A DNA stretch of 64,000 nucleotides from JAGWBD01 sp965197455 (GTDB lineage Bacteria; Chloroflexota; Anaerolineae; Aggregatilineales; Phototrophicaceae). The translations under genes were made by a program, and so were the position numbers. The notes beneath the pieces are model-generated. The model did no database searches. It worked only from the letters and a program-made list of their open reading frames with translations, and was not told where the DNA came from. Positions 1-8,615 of the stretch are shown piece by piece (position 1 is the stretch's first letter; every line of letters begins with the position of its first letter). The stretch is taken from NCBI GenBank assembly GCA_965197455.1, contig OZ240208.1, positions 1,054,001-1,118,000 of the forward strand, written 5' to 3'.

Positions 1-2
1 TT

Positions 3-767
3 GTGTTTGTACATGGCAACCCGACCTGGTCCTTCGAGTTCAGAAAGCTCATCGCCGGGCTTCGCTCGTCATACAGATGTATTGCGGCTGACCACATTGG
101 CTTCGGTCTGTCCTCCCGCAGTGACCGGAGAGAAGACTTTCATCCAGCTGCCCACGCAGATAATTTGTCCGCGCTTCTTGTTGACCTGGACCTTGCCGAA
201 ATCACACTCTACCTGACGGACTGGGGCGGGCCCATTGGTCTTGATTTTGCCCGTAAACATCAAGACAAGGTTAGTAAAATCGTCATTGCCAACAGCTGGT
301 GCTGGCCTGTTGCCGGCGACTTCCACTTTGAAATGTTCAGTTTCATGATGTCATCTGTCATCGGACAGTTATTGATCCGGCAGTTTAACCTGTTTGTCAA
401 CCAGGTTATGCCCCGTGCTGTTGGCAACAGGGAGTGCCTGTCACAAGATGTCATGAAACATTACCGCATGGCCCTGCCCACGCCAGAAGCACGTGCCGCC
501 TGCGCCGCACTGCCAGGCCACATTATTGGTGCCAGTGACTGGTTGAAGGAGGTTTGGGATGGCCGTTCAAGCTTCATCTCGATACCGGCGCTGGTGCTTT
601 GGGGCTTCAGGGACATCGCCTTTCGTCACAAGGAACTTGCAGTCTGGCAGCGAGAACTTAAAGATTGCGAAGTTCACGAATTCAGGAATGACGGGCATTT
701 CCTGGCCGAAGAGATTCCTGAGCGGCTGCTCCCGGTTCTTCGTTCATTTCTCGAATGTGAGTCCTGA
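3..767 (+). CDS. Haloalkane dehalogenase-like alpha/beta hydrolase, 5'-truncated by the window edge
   Basis: About 254 residues are visible; the N-terminus lies before the window. The fold and motifs match the haloalkane dehalogenase group: HGNPTWSF at the oxyanion and halide position (visible residues 4-11), nucleophile D73 in DWGG with the adjacent Trp that usually helps hold halide, a probable acid D204 in WGFRD, and H232 in NDGHF. Family members hydrolyse carbon-halogen bonds in the cytoplasm, but related fluoroacetate dehalogenases and epoxide hydrolases share this layout, so the substrate is unknown. The cap region (about 100-195) is present. It is not obviously in an operon with mltG, 83 bp downstream. 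Confidence 0.8.
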   Translation: MFVHGNPTWSFEFRKLIAGLRSSYRCIAADHIGFGLSSRSDRREDFHPAAHADNLSALLVDLDLAEITLYLTDWGGPIGLDFARKHQDKVSKIVIANSWCWPVAGDFHFEMFSFMMSSVIGQLLIRQFNLFVNQVMPRAVGNRECLSQDVMKHYRMALPTPEARAACAALPGHIIGASDWLKEVWDGRSSFISIPALVLWGFRDIAFRHKELAVWQRELKDCEVHEFRNDGHFLAEEIPERLLPVLRSFLECES

Positions 768-769
768 AC

Positions 770-792
770 CCGGATTCATTTCAGTCATCCGG
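770..792 (+). terminator. Weak terminator-like hairpin after the hydrolase
   Basis: Arms CCGGAT (770-775) and ATCCGG (787-792) are perfect inverted repeats around an 11-nt loop, three bases after the hydrolase stop. There is no T-tract after it, so intrinsic termination is only suggested. Confidence 0.3.
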
Positions 793-850
793 TAACAACC
801 AGTTCCTGTATAAAAGACGCCCTTTCACTTGCTAAAATAGCCCCGAATTC

Positions 851-1978
851 ATGCAGGAGACTGTTCTGGTCGGTCGTGGCAAGTGTCTGCTGTTCGTCGC
901 AGCTGCCCTCGGCGCGCTGCTGCTGGGCCTGTCCCTGCCGGTCCTGCTCAGCGGAGGCGCGGGCGGGCTCGGCGGACTGGCGCGGCGCGGTCTGACGCGC
1001 ATCAGCCTGTTGACGCGCTCGGACGAGCTGGCGCGCACTGCCGGCAGCGACTCAACGCCGCTGCGTTTCGTCGTGCGTCCGGGCGACACGGCTGCTTCCA
1101 TCTCGGAGCAACTGATGGCAGCGGGCCTCGTGCATGACGCGCAACTTTTCGTCGACTACGCCTTTGCCAATGGCCTCGACGTGCAGTTGAAGGCAGGAGA
1201 CTATTTCCTCAACCAGACGCAGTCCATACCCGCCCTGGCGCAGCAACTCGCGAATGCGCGCGGCAGCGCCCTGCAATTCCGCGTGTTCGCCGGCTGGCGC
1301 ATGGAACAAGTCGCCGCGGCCATCGACAACAACGGCCGCTTCAGTTTTGGTGGTACGGAATTTCTGCAACTGGTCGGGCCTGGCGCATGGCTTGACCCCG
1401 CCATGGCTACGCAAACCGGCTTGCCGCCGGGCGCATCGCTGGAAGGCTACCTGTTCCCGGACAGCTACAGCCTGCCACCGCAACTCACCGCCCTGGGGTT
1501 GCGCCAGGCCCTGCTGCAACAGTTGATGGCGCAGTTCACGCCACAAATGCTGGCGGACGCTGCCGCCCAAGGACTCTCGCTGCACAACGTGTTGACCCTG
1601 GCGGCCATCGTGGAGCGTGAATCGCTGCACGAGGATGAGGACGCGCGCATCGCCGGCGTTTATCGGCGGCGCCTGGCGCAAGGCATGAAGCTGGACGCCG
1701 ACCCGACCGTGCAGTACGCCCTGTCAACGCTGGTTGGCAGCTGGTGGCCGCAAATCACTGCCGCACATTACAGCTCGGTTATTTCGCCCTGGAACACCTA
1801 TCTGCAACCCGGGCTGCCACCTGGGCCCATCGCCAACCCAGGCCTCTCCGCCATTCGTGCCGTAATTTATCCGGCGCAAGGCGACGAGCTCTTCTTCCGC
1901 GCAGCCTGCGACGGCAGCGGCTACCACGTCTTTGCGCGCAGCTATGCCGAACACCTGGAAAACGGCTGCGATGCCTGA
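851..1978 (+). CDS. mltG: Endolytic transglycosylase MltG
   Basis: This 375-residue protein cleaves nascent peptidoglycan strands at the outer face of the membrane, setting glycan length. A transmembrane helix lies at about 12-33. A LysM-like region follows (about 70-135), then the YceG catalytic domain with LEGYLFPDSY at 197-206, the catalytic Glu in AAIVERES (E255), a DADPTVQYAL block and a GLPPGPIANPG block near the end. Length is typical of the family. No clear Shine-Dalgarno sequence precedes the ATG, so the start is less certain than the product. Its stop overlaps the ATG of the next gene by 8 bases, suggesting coupling. Confidence 0.93.
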   Translation: MQETVLVGRGKCLLFVAAALGALLLGLSLPVLLSGGAGGLGGLARRGLTRISLLTRSDELARTAGSDSTPLRFVVRPGDTAASISEQLMAAGLVHDAQLFVDYAFANGLDVQLKAGDYFLNQTQSIPALAQQLANARGSALQFRVFAGWRMEQVAAAIDNNGRFSFGGTEFLQLVGPGAWLDPAMATQTGLPPGASLEGYLFPDSYSLPPQLTALGLRQALLQQLMAQFTPQMLADAAAQGLSLHNVLTLAAIVERESLHEDEDARIAGVYRRRLAQGMKLDADPTVQYALSTLVGSWWPQITAAHYSSVISPWNTYLQPGLPPGPIANPGLSAIRAVIYPAQGDELFFRAACDGSGYHVFARSYAEHLENGCDA

Positions 1979-2453
1979 GCGACTGTGGCGCTGGCTGTTG
2001 CCAATCCTGTTGCTGGCCGCCTGCAGCAGCGCTGCGCTGGCGCCACCAGGCAAAATCGCGCTGCTGGCGCCCTTCGAAGGTCGCGAGCGACAGCTCGGCT
2101 ATGAATTGCTCACCAGCGCTCGTCTGGCGCTGCAGGACGCAGCGCGTACAGACCTGACCCTGCTGCCGGTGGACAGTGGCGGCTCGGTAGCAGACGCGGT
2201 CAGTCGCGTCCAGGCCCTGCGCAGCGATCCGCTGGTACTCATGGTCGTCCTGGCGGGAACGTATGCCAGTGACGCACAAACTCTGGCCGCCCTGGCTGAC
2301 TTGCCTTCCCTGCTCATCAGCGATCAACCGTATGAGCCTGTCGGGGCACGTGAAATGTTGCTGCGCGCGTTTTCGCTTCCATAGCCAACTTTGTTGAAAG
2401 CTATCGTGAGAGCAACCCCGACGCCCTGAGCCAGGTCCTTGGGCCGCAGCAGA
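1971..2453 (+). pseudogene. Truncated lipoprotein, periplasmic-binding-protein-like, frameshifted and cut off
   Basis: The reading frame from ATG 1971 to 2384 gives 137 residues: a lipoprotein signal (MPERLWRWLLPILLLAAC) and a start resembling type I solute-binding or LpoA-like receptor proteins, with an alternating Rossmann-type pattern. Such proteins normally exceed 300 residues. The frame stops at TAG 2382-2384. Reading on in the +1 frame from the same region gives a plausible continuation (VFASIANFVESYRESNPDAL) until about 2453, where the stop codon of the opposite-strand SDR begins. I read this as a gene broken by a frameshift and then truncated at a junction. A short functional lipoprotein is possible but less likely. 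Confidence 0.55.
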
Positions 2454-3257
2454 TCAGGACAATATGTTGTCCAATACTGAAAGTGGTGTGGCGGCGAGAA
2501 GCCCGGCGTCTATCGGCAGGACCACGCCCGATATCCAGCGGGCTTCGTCGCTGGCGAGGAAGACGGCCGCCCATGCGACATCCCAGGCAGTGCCTTCACT
2601 ACCCAGAGGTCCCGCTTTACGCCGCAGCGTTCGTGTTTCGTCGTCAATATGACGGACAAAGGCGCCGTGGATATGGCCGGGCGCAAGGGCGTTGACACGG
2701 ATATTGTCGCGCCCGTGATGCACCGCCATGACGCGCGATAGTTGCACCGCTCCCGCTTTTGTCACGGCATAGGGGACATTGCGGTTGAAGCCGGCGCGCA
2801 AGGCGTCAATAGACGCGACATTGATGATCGAGCCACCGCCGCCTGCTTTCATCAAAGGAACGGCATGCTTGCAAGTCAGCATCATACTTTTTAAGTTGAT
2901 AGCGAATACTTCATCCAGTTCGACACTTTCGACTTCGGTGACCATGCCGCTGCCATAGGTCGCTACATTATTGAAAAGTATTTGCAAACCGCCATAGCGC
3001 TCTTGACAAGCTTCCATCATTTCCCGGCAGGCCCCTTCGCTCGTTACGTCCGCCTCAAAGACGGAAGCCGTGCCTCCAGCCGCAGCGATGTCCTGTTGCG
3101 TGGCTTCCGCCCGCTCACGGTCTAAATCCACCAGCAAGACGCTCGCCCTCTCTTGAGCGAAGAGCATCGCGGTTGCGTAACCCGTGCCGGCCGGCTCACC
3201 CCTTGACCCGGCGCCAACTACTATGGCGATCTTGCCTTCCAGTCGTTGATTGCCCAT
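2454..3257 (-). CDS. SDR family oxidoreductase
   Basis: This is a classical short-chain dehydrogenase/reductase of about 267 residues, cytosolic and NAD(P)-dependent. The dinucleotide motif is GAGSRGEPAGTG (15-26), slightly expanded over TGxxxGxG, and the acidic D44 at the end of strand 2 favours NAD. The catalytic set is S149, Y163 and K167 (YAVTK). The start at ATG 3257 is chosen; a TTG at 3272 would add five residues. It is the last gene of a minus-strand trio with another SDR and an acetoacetate-decarboxylase-like protein. The substrate is unknown. Confidence 0.8.
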   Translation of the reverse strand: MGNQRLEGKIAIVVGAGSRGEPAGTGYATAMLFAQERASVLLVDLDRERAEATQQDIAAAGGTASVFEADVTSEGACREMMEACQERYGGLQILFNNVATYGSGMVTEVESVELDEVFAINLKSMMLTCKHAVPLMKAGGGGSIINVASIDALRAGFNRNVPYAVTKAGAVQLSRVMAVHHGRDNIRVNALAPGHIHGAFVRHIDDETRTLRRKAGPLGSEGTAWDVAWAAVFLASDEARWISGVVLPIDAGLLAATPLSVLDNILS

Positions 3258-3283
3258 GTCACTGTCTTTCAATTGACGATCGT

Positions 3284-4114
3284 CTAATCCATGTGCAGGC
3301 CGCCATCGACGGTCAGCGACAAGCCGGTGAGGAATTCGGCTTCGTCAGAGGCGAGGAAGGCGGCCATCTTCGCTATATCAGCCGTCTCGGTAATGCGCCC
3401 CAGGGGCACGCTGCCGATAGCATTCGCGATCATCGCCTGACGATGTTCAGCCGGCTCAATGCCAGCAGGCGCCAATACCGCCGCCATATCGTCGATCCGC
3501 TCGGTCGCGATCAAACCCGGGCAGATTGCGTTTACAGTGATGCCTTGCGACGCCACTTCGCGCGCCATGGCCTGCGTGAATCCGCGCACGGCAAACTTGG
3601 AGGCACAATATGCCGCGAACCTCGCCACGCCGCGCTTGCCCGATGTCGATGAGATGTTGATGATCCTGCCACCTTCGCCGCGCGCGATCATCGTCCTGGC
3701 CACCGCTTTGCTGCACAAAAAGGTGCCCTTTACGTTGACACGCTGTATCAGATCAAAGGCATCTTCCTCCAGCTCCACCACCGGCACCCGGTCACGACCA
3801 GCCGGAGCGCCAGCGTTGTTCACCAGAATATCGATCTGCCCGAACGCTTCCAGCGCTTCTTTGACCATTCGCTCAACTTGCTGCGCGGACGAGACATCGG
3901 CGTAAGCCGCCAGCGCGCGCCGACCGAGCGCTTCAATCTCGCTGACGACGGCCGGCAAGCCTTGCCGAATGGCAGACGCTTCGCTCAGGTCATTGACAAC
4001 CAGATCGGCGCCTTCCTGAGCCAGACGGAGGGCGATGGCCCGACCTAAACCGGCAGCGCCGGCGGCCCCGGTGACCAACGCTACTTTCCCTCGTAGATCG
4101 TACATCTTGCTCAC
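3284..4114 (-). CDS. SDR family oxidoreductase (3-oxoacyl-ACP reductase-like)
   Basis: This 276-residue classical SDR has TGAAGAAGLG (15-24) for cofactor binding, NNAG (99-102), S155/S156, and Y169/K173 in YCASK. The C-terminal SLTVDGG block is typical. It begins with GTG and overlaps the stop of the upstream acetoacetate-decarboxylase-like gene by 4 bases (GTGA), so the two are probably translated together. The next SDR starts 26 bp further on. Two SDRs behind one decarboxylase-like enzyme suggest stepwise oxidation or reduction of a hydroxy/keto acid, but the substrate cannot be read from sequence. Confidence 0.82.
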   Translation of the reverse strand: MSKMYDLRGKVALVTGAAGAAGLGRAIALRLAQEGADLVVNDLSEASAIRQGLPAVVSEIEALGRRALAAYADVSSAQQVERMVKEALEAFGQIDILVNNAGAPAGRDRVPVVELEEDAFDLIQRVNVKGTFLCSKAVARTMIARGEGGRIINISSTSGKRGVARFAAYCASKFAVRGFTQAMAREVASQGITVNAICPGLIATERIDDMAAVLAPAGIEPAEHRQAMIANAIGSVPLGRITETADIAKMAAFLASDEAEFLTGLSLTVDGGLHMD

Positions 4115-4959
4115 TCTTGACCTGCCTGGCGCAATATTCGCTGATCACTCAGGTCTTTGCCGCCGACAGTTTTCGTCAAGCTAGCACCGCGATATTCCCG
4201 GATCTCGAGAGCAGCGAAGGCATTGACGATATTGTATTGCGTCGGCATATCTTCCCAGCGCGCGTTATGAAATTGCAAGTGGCCTTCGCCCACATGACGC
4301 TCCAGTACTCGTCGGTTGGGCGTCTCGGCTGGTGTCAGGACGGCGTACGCAGCATCGGCTGACCCCCATTCACCCGTGCGCGGCATATATTTGTAATGCA
4401 TGGTGCCCGCATTCTGGCTTTGCCCGGCATTTTCGATCTCCGCGGGCGATTGCTGCCGCAAGTCCTTGACGGTGAGATCGAGGAACCTGAAGCCCAGCCA
4501 ACTCGCAATAATGTGATGTTCGCCGCGCAGCCTGGTTGGTGTCGGCAGTTCGCAATAGATCTTCGAAAAGCCAATTTCTTCGCGGCCAGTGAGAATCGGG
4601 TCGGTCAGATTCTCCCAGAGCACGGTAAGGAAATCACCGCTCAGCTGGTCCACTTCGCCTTCAAATCGTACTGGAAATGAGACGCCAAGGGTATTGTAAC
4701 CGCGACCGGCCAGCCATTCGATTTCCGTCATATAGCTCGCGCTAACCGTCACCACCGGGTCGCCATCGAGCATAAATCCGGGCGGCAGATGCTTCTCCAG
4801 TTGTGACGGATTGCTCAGGAAACTGACGCTGAAACTCGTGCTGTAAGGATTATCGCGGCACTCGAACTTCCGACCATCGGGTCCTCGACGGGGTCCCGTA
4901 CGCGGCCCAAAATGCGTCGGCATCCGGTACATTTTGTCCCTCTCAAATTGATAAGGCAT
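4111..4959 (-). CDS. Acetoacetate decarboxylase-family protein
   Basis: The protein is about 282 residues. The diagnostic block GREEIGFSK (about 125-133) ends in the Lys that forms the Schiff base in acetoacetate decarboxylase, and the flanking FEGEVDQLSGDF and LTDPILTG segments fit the fold. Many relatives are aldolase-dehydratases or hydratases rather than decarboxylases, so only the family is called. ATG 4959 has GGAG six bases upstream; an ATG at 4971 lacks one and would add four residues. It heads the minus-strand trio with two SDRs. Confidence 0.75.
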   Translation of the reverse strand: MPYQFERDKMYRMPTHFGPRTGPRRGPDGRKFECRDNPYSTSFSVSFLSNPSQLEKHLPPGFMLDGDPVVTVSASYMTEIEWLAGRGYNTLGVSFPVRFEGEVDQLSGDFLTVLWENLTDPILTGREEIGFSKIYCELPTPTRLRGEHHIIASWLGFRFLDLTVKDLRQQSPAEIENAGQSQNAGTMHYKYMPRTGEWGSADAAYAVLTPAETPNRRVLERHVGEGHLQFHNARWEDMPTQYNIVNAFAALEIREYRGASLTKTVGGKDLSDQRILRQAGQE

Positions 4960-5032
4960 CACTTGCTCCATTCATACGGATTGTTGTCTCTCCGCCTCGG
5001 GATCGAAGCCGGACCCTGCAGTTTATAAAGCA

Positions 5033-5142
5033 CTAACCTTCGCCGCCACTGTAGTCATTGCCCCGGTAAGCGGCCATGTCATTATATCCATGCAGCAAAT
5101 CAGCCAGGGCGTGGACAGCGCGCCCTGAAACGCGCGCAACAC
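5033..5142 (-). pseudogene. C-terminal coding remnant between deoA and the decarboxylase-like gene
   Basis: On the minus strand an open frame without any usable start runs from the end of the phosphorylase gene to TAG at 5033. It reads like the tail of a protein (RAVHALADLLHGYNDMAAYR, ending in SGGEG). I do not recognise the family. With the truncated lipoprotein at 1971-2453 it brackets the SDR/SDR/decarboxylase block with broken coding sequence. The alternative is a chance open frame in GC-rich DNA. Confidence 0.3.
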
Positions 5143-6483
5143 TCAGGCGCTGCGACTTTGGCGCTTGCCATGCACAGTGTCGTAGACAAGTGGCAAGGGC
5201 GCGACAGCCTCATCCGCCAGCGGGATGAGCCCCTGTAACTCTGTGCGGCAGCGCGCCAGCCCGTCCTCATCGTTGGCGTAAATTGTCACCAGGGGCGCGC
5301 CGGCGGCCACGCGCTGGCCAACCTTGACATGCACCTGCAGCCCAACAGCCATATCTATCACGTCGCCCTTGCGCTCGCGGCCCACGCCGAGGGCAAAAGC
5401 CGCATGCATCACGCCGCGCGCCGGCACGGCCTGCACCACGCCTGCCTGCGGCGCAGAAAGGGTTTCGACAAGACGAGCCTGTGGCAGGCGTTCGGGCTCA
5501 TCCACCATGCGCACATCGCCGCCCTGGGCGAACACCATGTCGCGGAATTTCGCCAGTCCCGCGCCGGAGGCCAGGCGTTGTTCCAGGTCCGCGCGAATCG
5601 CGGAGTCCTTCGTCCAGCGTACGCCCTGACCCGCCAGGCTCAGCATGAGCCCGGCTATGATTAGGCTATGTTCGCGCAGATCGGCCGGGCCGCCGCCCCG
5701 TAGCGCATCCAGCGCCTCGCGTACTTCCAGCGCGTTGCCAACCGCCTCACCCAGCGGCTGCGTCATGTTGGATATCACCGCGATGATGTCGCGGCCGGCA
5801 TCCTCGCCGATGCGCACCATCTGCTGCGCCAGTTCACGGCCCTGCTCCAGCTCGCGCATGAAAGCGCCTTCACCGACCTTGACGTCCAGCACAATGCCAT
5901 CTGCGCCGGCGGCGATCTTCTTGCTCATGATGCTGCTGGCAATGAGTGGAATGCTCGGCACGGTGCCGGTTACATCGCGCAGCGCGTAAATCAGCCCGTC
6001 GGCCGGCGCCAGATCCTCGTTCTGGCCGCCAATTACCAGGCCCACCTCGCGCGCCAGCTGTGCAAAGCGGTCCGGTTCCGGCGCCACGTCGAAGCCCGCA
6101 ATCGACTCCAGCTTGTCCAGCGTGCCGCCGGTGTAGCCCAGCGCGCGGCCGCTCATCTTGGCCACCGGCACGCCGCAGGCGGCCACCAGCGGCAGCACCA
6201 CCAGCGAGACCTTGTCGCCCACCCCGCCGGAGGAGTGTTTGTCGACCGCATAGCTGCCCAGCATGTCCGCCATACTCAGCTGCTTGCCGGAGCGCACCAT
6301 CGCCTGAGTCAGCTGCGAAATCTCTACTCGAGACATGCCGCGGATGAGGATGGCCATCAGCAGGGCTGACATCTGGTAATCGGGCAGTTCGCCGGCAGTG
6401 AAGGAACTGATCACCCAGTCGATCTCCGCCTGCGTTAATTCGGCGCCATCACGCTTGCGTTCCAGAATATCGATCATGCGCAT
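5143..6483 (-). CDS. deoA: Thymidine / pyrimidine-nucleoside phosphorylase
   Basis: This 446-residue enzyme phosphorolyses thymidine or uridine to the base and (deoxy)ribose-1-phosphate in nucleoside salvage. Clear family blocks are DKHSSGGVGDKVS (81-93, phosphate site) and the PROSITE-type signature KMSGRALGYTGGTLDKLE (109-126); the C-terminal swapped domain is complete. ATG 6483 is chosen because AGGAG lies eight bases upstream; an in-frame ATG at 6501 lacks this. Sequence alone does not separate strict DeoA from the broader Pdp type. It diverges from the S9 peptidase gene. Confidence 0.92.
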   Translation of the reverse strand: MRMIDILERKRDGAELTQAEIDWVISSFTAGELPDYQMSALLMAILIRGMSRVEISQLTQAMVRSGKQLSMADMLGSYAVDKHSSGGVGDKVSLVVLPLVAACGVPVAKMSGRALGYTGGTLDKLESIAGFDVAPEPDRFAQLAREVGLVIGGQNEDLAPADGLIYALRDVTGTVPSIPLIASSIMSKKIAAGADGIVLDVKVGEGAFMRELEQGRELAQQMVRIGEDAGRDIIAVISNMTQPLGEAVGNALEVREALDALRGGGPADLREHSLIIAGLMLSLAGQGVRWTKDSAIRADLEQRLASGAGLAKFRDMVFAQGGDVRMVDEPERLPQARLVETLSAPQAGVVQAVPARGVMHAAFALGVGRERKGDVIDMAVGLQVHVKVGQRVAAGAPLVTIYANDEDGLARCRTELQGLIPLADEAVAPLPLVYDTVHGKRQSRSA

Positions 6484-6543
6484 TGTGCTGCTCCTGTTCA
6501 TATAAGCCTACTCTGGCGCATCCAGCCCCGGCCCGCAAGAGTC

Positions 6544-6552
6544 TGCTATACT
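6544..6552 (+). promoter_or_regulatory. Extended -10 promoter for the S9 peptidase gene
   Basis: TGCTATACT (6544-6552) is a close match to an extended -10 element (TGnTATAAT), 26 bases before the ATG at 6579. No good -35 is visible, as is usual for extended -10 promoters. Confidence 0.45.
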
Positions 6553-6578
6553 GCCGCCGATTGCAAACTGGGGTCAAT

Positions 6579-8615
6579 ATGCCTGAAAAGCGCGCCATCA
6601 CCGCTACAGACCTCTACCGCATCGTGCTTGTTGAGGAGCCGCGCATCAGTCCCGACGGGCGTTTCGTCGCCTGGGTGCGGCAGCACGCGCAGGCCTTCAG
6701 CAACGACTACCGGCGCGACATCTGGCTTTCACCAGTTGACGGCGGCTCAGCCATCCAGCTGACGCGCGGGGGAACCGACAGTCAGCCACGCTGGTCGCCC
6801 GACGGCAAGACCCTGGCCTTCGTTTCAGCGCGCGGTGGCAAGGCACAGCTCTACCTGTTGCCGGTCGCTGCGACGGGCGGCGAAGCCCGTCAACTGACGA
6901 CTCATCCCACTGGTATCAGTCAGCCTGCCTGGTCGCCAGACAGCCGCCACATCGCCTTTCTGGCATCATCAAACGCGGAAGAACGCGCACACGAAGACAG
7001 TGACGATAATTCGTACGATCCTGACGACGAACTGGCCGCGCATCATCAGGAGGAACGCCAGGCACAGACGGAAACCCTGAGCCATGACCCGCGCGTCATC
7101 CGTTCTATCCCCTACCGCGAAGGCACCACTTATCGCGATGGCCGCCACGCACAAGTCTGCATCATAGCGGCGGCGGAAACGCCTGGCGAAACGGCGGAAC
7201 CGCGAAGGCTCACCAATGTCGCATCGGACTACAGCGCAGCCGCCTGGACCGCTGACGGATGCAGCCTGCTGTGTATCCGCAGCGCGTATCCCGACCGGCC
7301 GGAGCCGCGCCGCTGGGCCAGCCTCTTCCGCGTTGATATAGCCGACGGAACGGAGCAGCGGCTCACCGGCGACGCGTTCAACTGCGCCGATGTGGCTCCT
7401 GCGCCTGCTGGTGACCTGGTGGCCTTCTTGCTCAAGCCGGCCAGTCGTCGGCCCGAGCGGCTGTTTAGACTCGCCATCATTTCAGCACAGGGTGGTGAGG
7501 CGCAGGTGCTGACTAAAGCCTTTGACCGCCAGGTGGATGAAGGTAGCCTGCGCTGGAGTGCGGACGGATCATCCATTGTCTTTAGCGCTGCCAGTGAAGG
7601 GTCTCGCGGACTGTGGCGTGTGCGGCCGGGAGATGAACCGGAAGCCTTGCTCAGCGGCGAACTGGAAGTCTCCGCCTACGACATGGCGGCAGATGGCAGC
7701 ATCGTCTGCGCGCTCAGCAGTGCGGCTGACCCCTCGTCCCTGCACTGGCTGGACGCTGCGTCTGACAAGCCACGTGCGCTTGCCAGGCCCAACGAAGGGT
7801 TCCTCAACGAGATAATCGTGCAACCCGTCCACGAACAGCGTTTCACCGGACCGGCCGGCACCAACCTGCAAGGCTGGCTGATCTTGCCACCCGACCACCA
7901 GGAGGGCATACAACATCCGCTGGTACTTCACATCCACGGCGGGCCACAGATGATGTGGGGATCAGCACACCAGTCCCTGTGGCTCGAGTGGCAACTGCAC
8001 GCGGCGAGCGGTTACGCCGTTTTCTTCTGTAACCCACGCGGCGGCGACGGCTATGGCGAGGACTTTCGCATGGCTCTGCACAAGGCCTGGGGTGAAGTGG
8101 CGATGGAGGACATCATGGCCGGTGTAGACCACGTCATCGCCGGCGGAAAGATCGATCCCTCACGCCTGGCCGTCACAGGAGGTTCCTACGGCGGTTACAT
8201 GACCGCCTGGATCGTCGGCCACAGCGACCGCTTTTGCGCCGCCGTGGCCCAGCGCGGCGTTTACAACCTGGTCAGCTTCTACGGCGTCACGGACATTCCA
8301 CTTTTCCTCAGTGACCAGTTTGACGTCACGCCCACGCAAGACAACGAGTTGTTGTGGCGGCACTCACCCCTGGCCTACGCCGATGACATCCAGACGCCAC
8401 TGCTGATCATCGGCAGCGAAAACGACTTTCGCGTGCCCATTTCCGATGGCGAGCAGCTTTTTGCCTTCATTCATTTGCGCGGTGGCGTAGTTGAGTTGGT
8501 GCGCTACCCGCGTGAGGGGCACGAACATACACGCAGCGGCGAACCGCATCATCGCGTCGATGGTCTTGAACGCACCCTGGTCTGGTTCGATCGCTACTGT
8601 AAAGACAATTCATGA
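6579..8615 (+). CDS. S9 family prolyl oligopeptidase-like peptidase (DPP/acylaminoacyl peptidase type)
   Basis: The protein has 678 residues: an N-terminal beta-propeller built from PD40/WD40-like repeats (for example SPDGRFVAW near 20 and WSPDGKTLAF near 80), then an alpha/beta hydrolase domain from about 430. The catalytic triad is S536 in GGSYGGYM, D616 in ENDFRVP and H648 in REGHEH. No signal peptide is seen, so it is probably cytosolic. The start ATG 6579 fits the promoter above, although the leader has no strong Shine-Dalgarno sequence. An acidic insert (about 135-175, rich in E and D) sits between propeller blades. It overlaps the next gene by ATGA. Confidence 0.9.
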   Translation: MPEKRAITATDLYRIVLVEEPRISPDGRFVAWVRQHAQAFSNDYRRDIWLSPVDGGSAIQLTRGGTDSQPRWSPDGKTLAFVSARGGKAQLYLLPVAATGGEARQLTTHPTGISQPAWSPDSRHIAFLASSNAEERAHEDSDDNSYDPDDELAAHHQEERQAQTETLSHDPRVIRSIPYREGTTYRDGRHAQVCIIAAAETPGETAEPRRLTNVASDYSAAAWTADGCSLLCIRSAYPDRPEPRRWASLFRVDIADGTEQRLTGDAFNCADVAPAPAGDLVAFLLKPASRRPERLFRLAIISAQGGEAQVLTKAFDRQVDEGSLRWSADGSSIVFSAASEGSRGLWRVRPGDEPEALLSGELEVSAYDMAADGSIVCALSSAADPSSLHWLDAASDKPRALARPNEGFLNEIIVQPVHEQRFTGPAGTNLQGWLILPPDHQEGIQHPLVLHIHGGPQMMWGSAHQSLWLEWQLHAASGYAVFFCNPRGGDGYGEDFRMALHKAWGEVAMEDIMAGVDHVIAGGKIDPSRLAVTGGSYGGYMTAWIVGHSDRFCAAVAQRGVYNLVSFYGVTDIPLFLSDQFDVTPTQDNELLWRHSPLAYADDIQTPLLIIGSENDFRVPISDGEQLFAFIHLRGGVVELVRYPREGHEHTRSGEPHHRVDGLERTLVWFDRYCKDNS

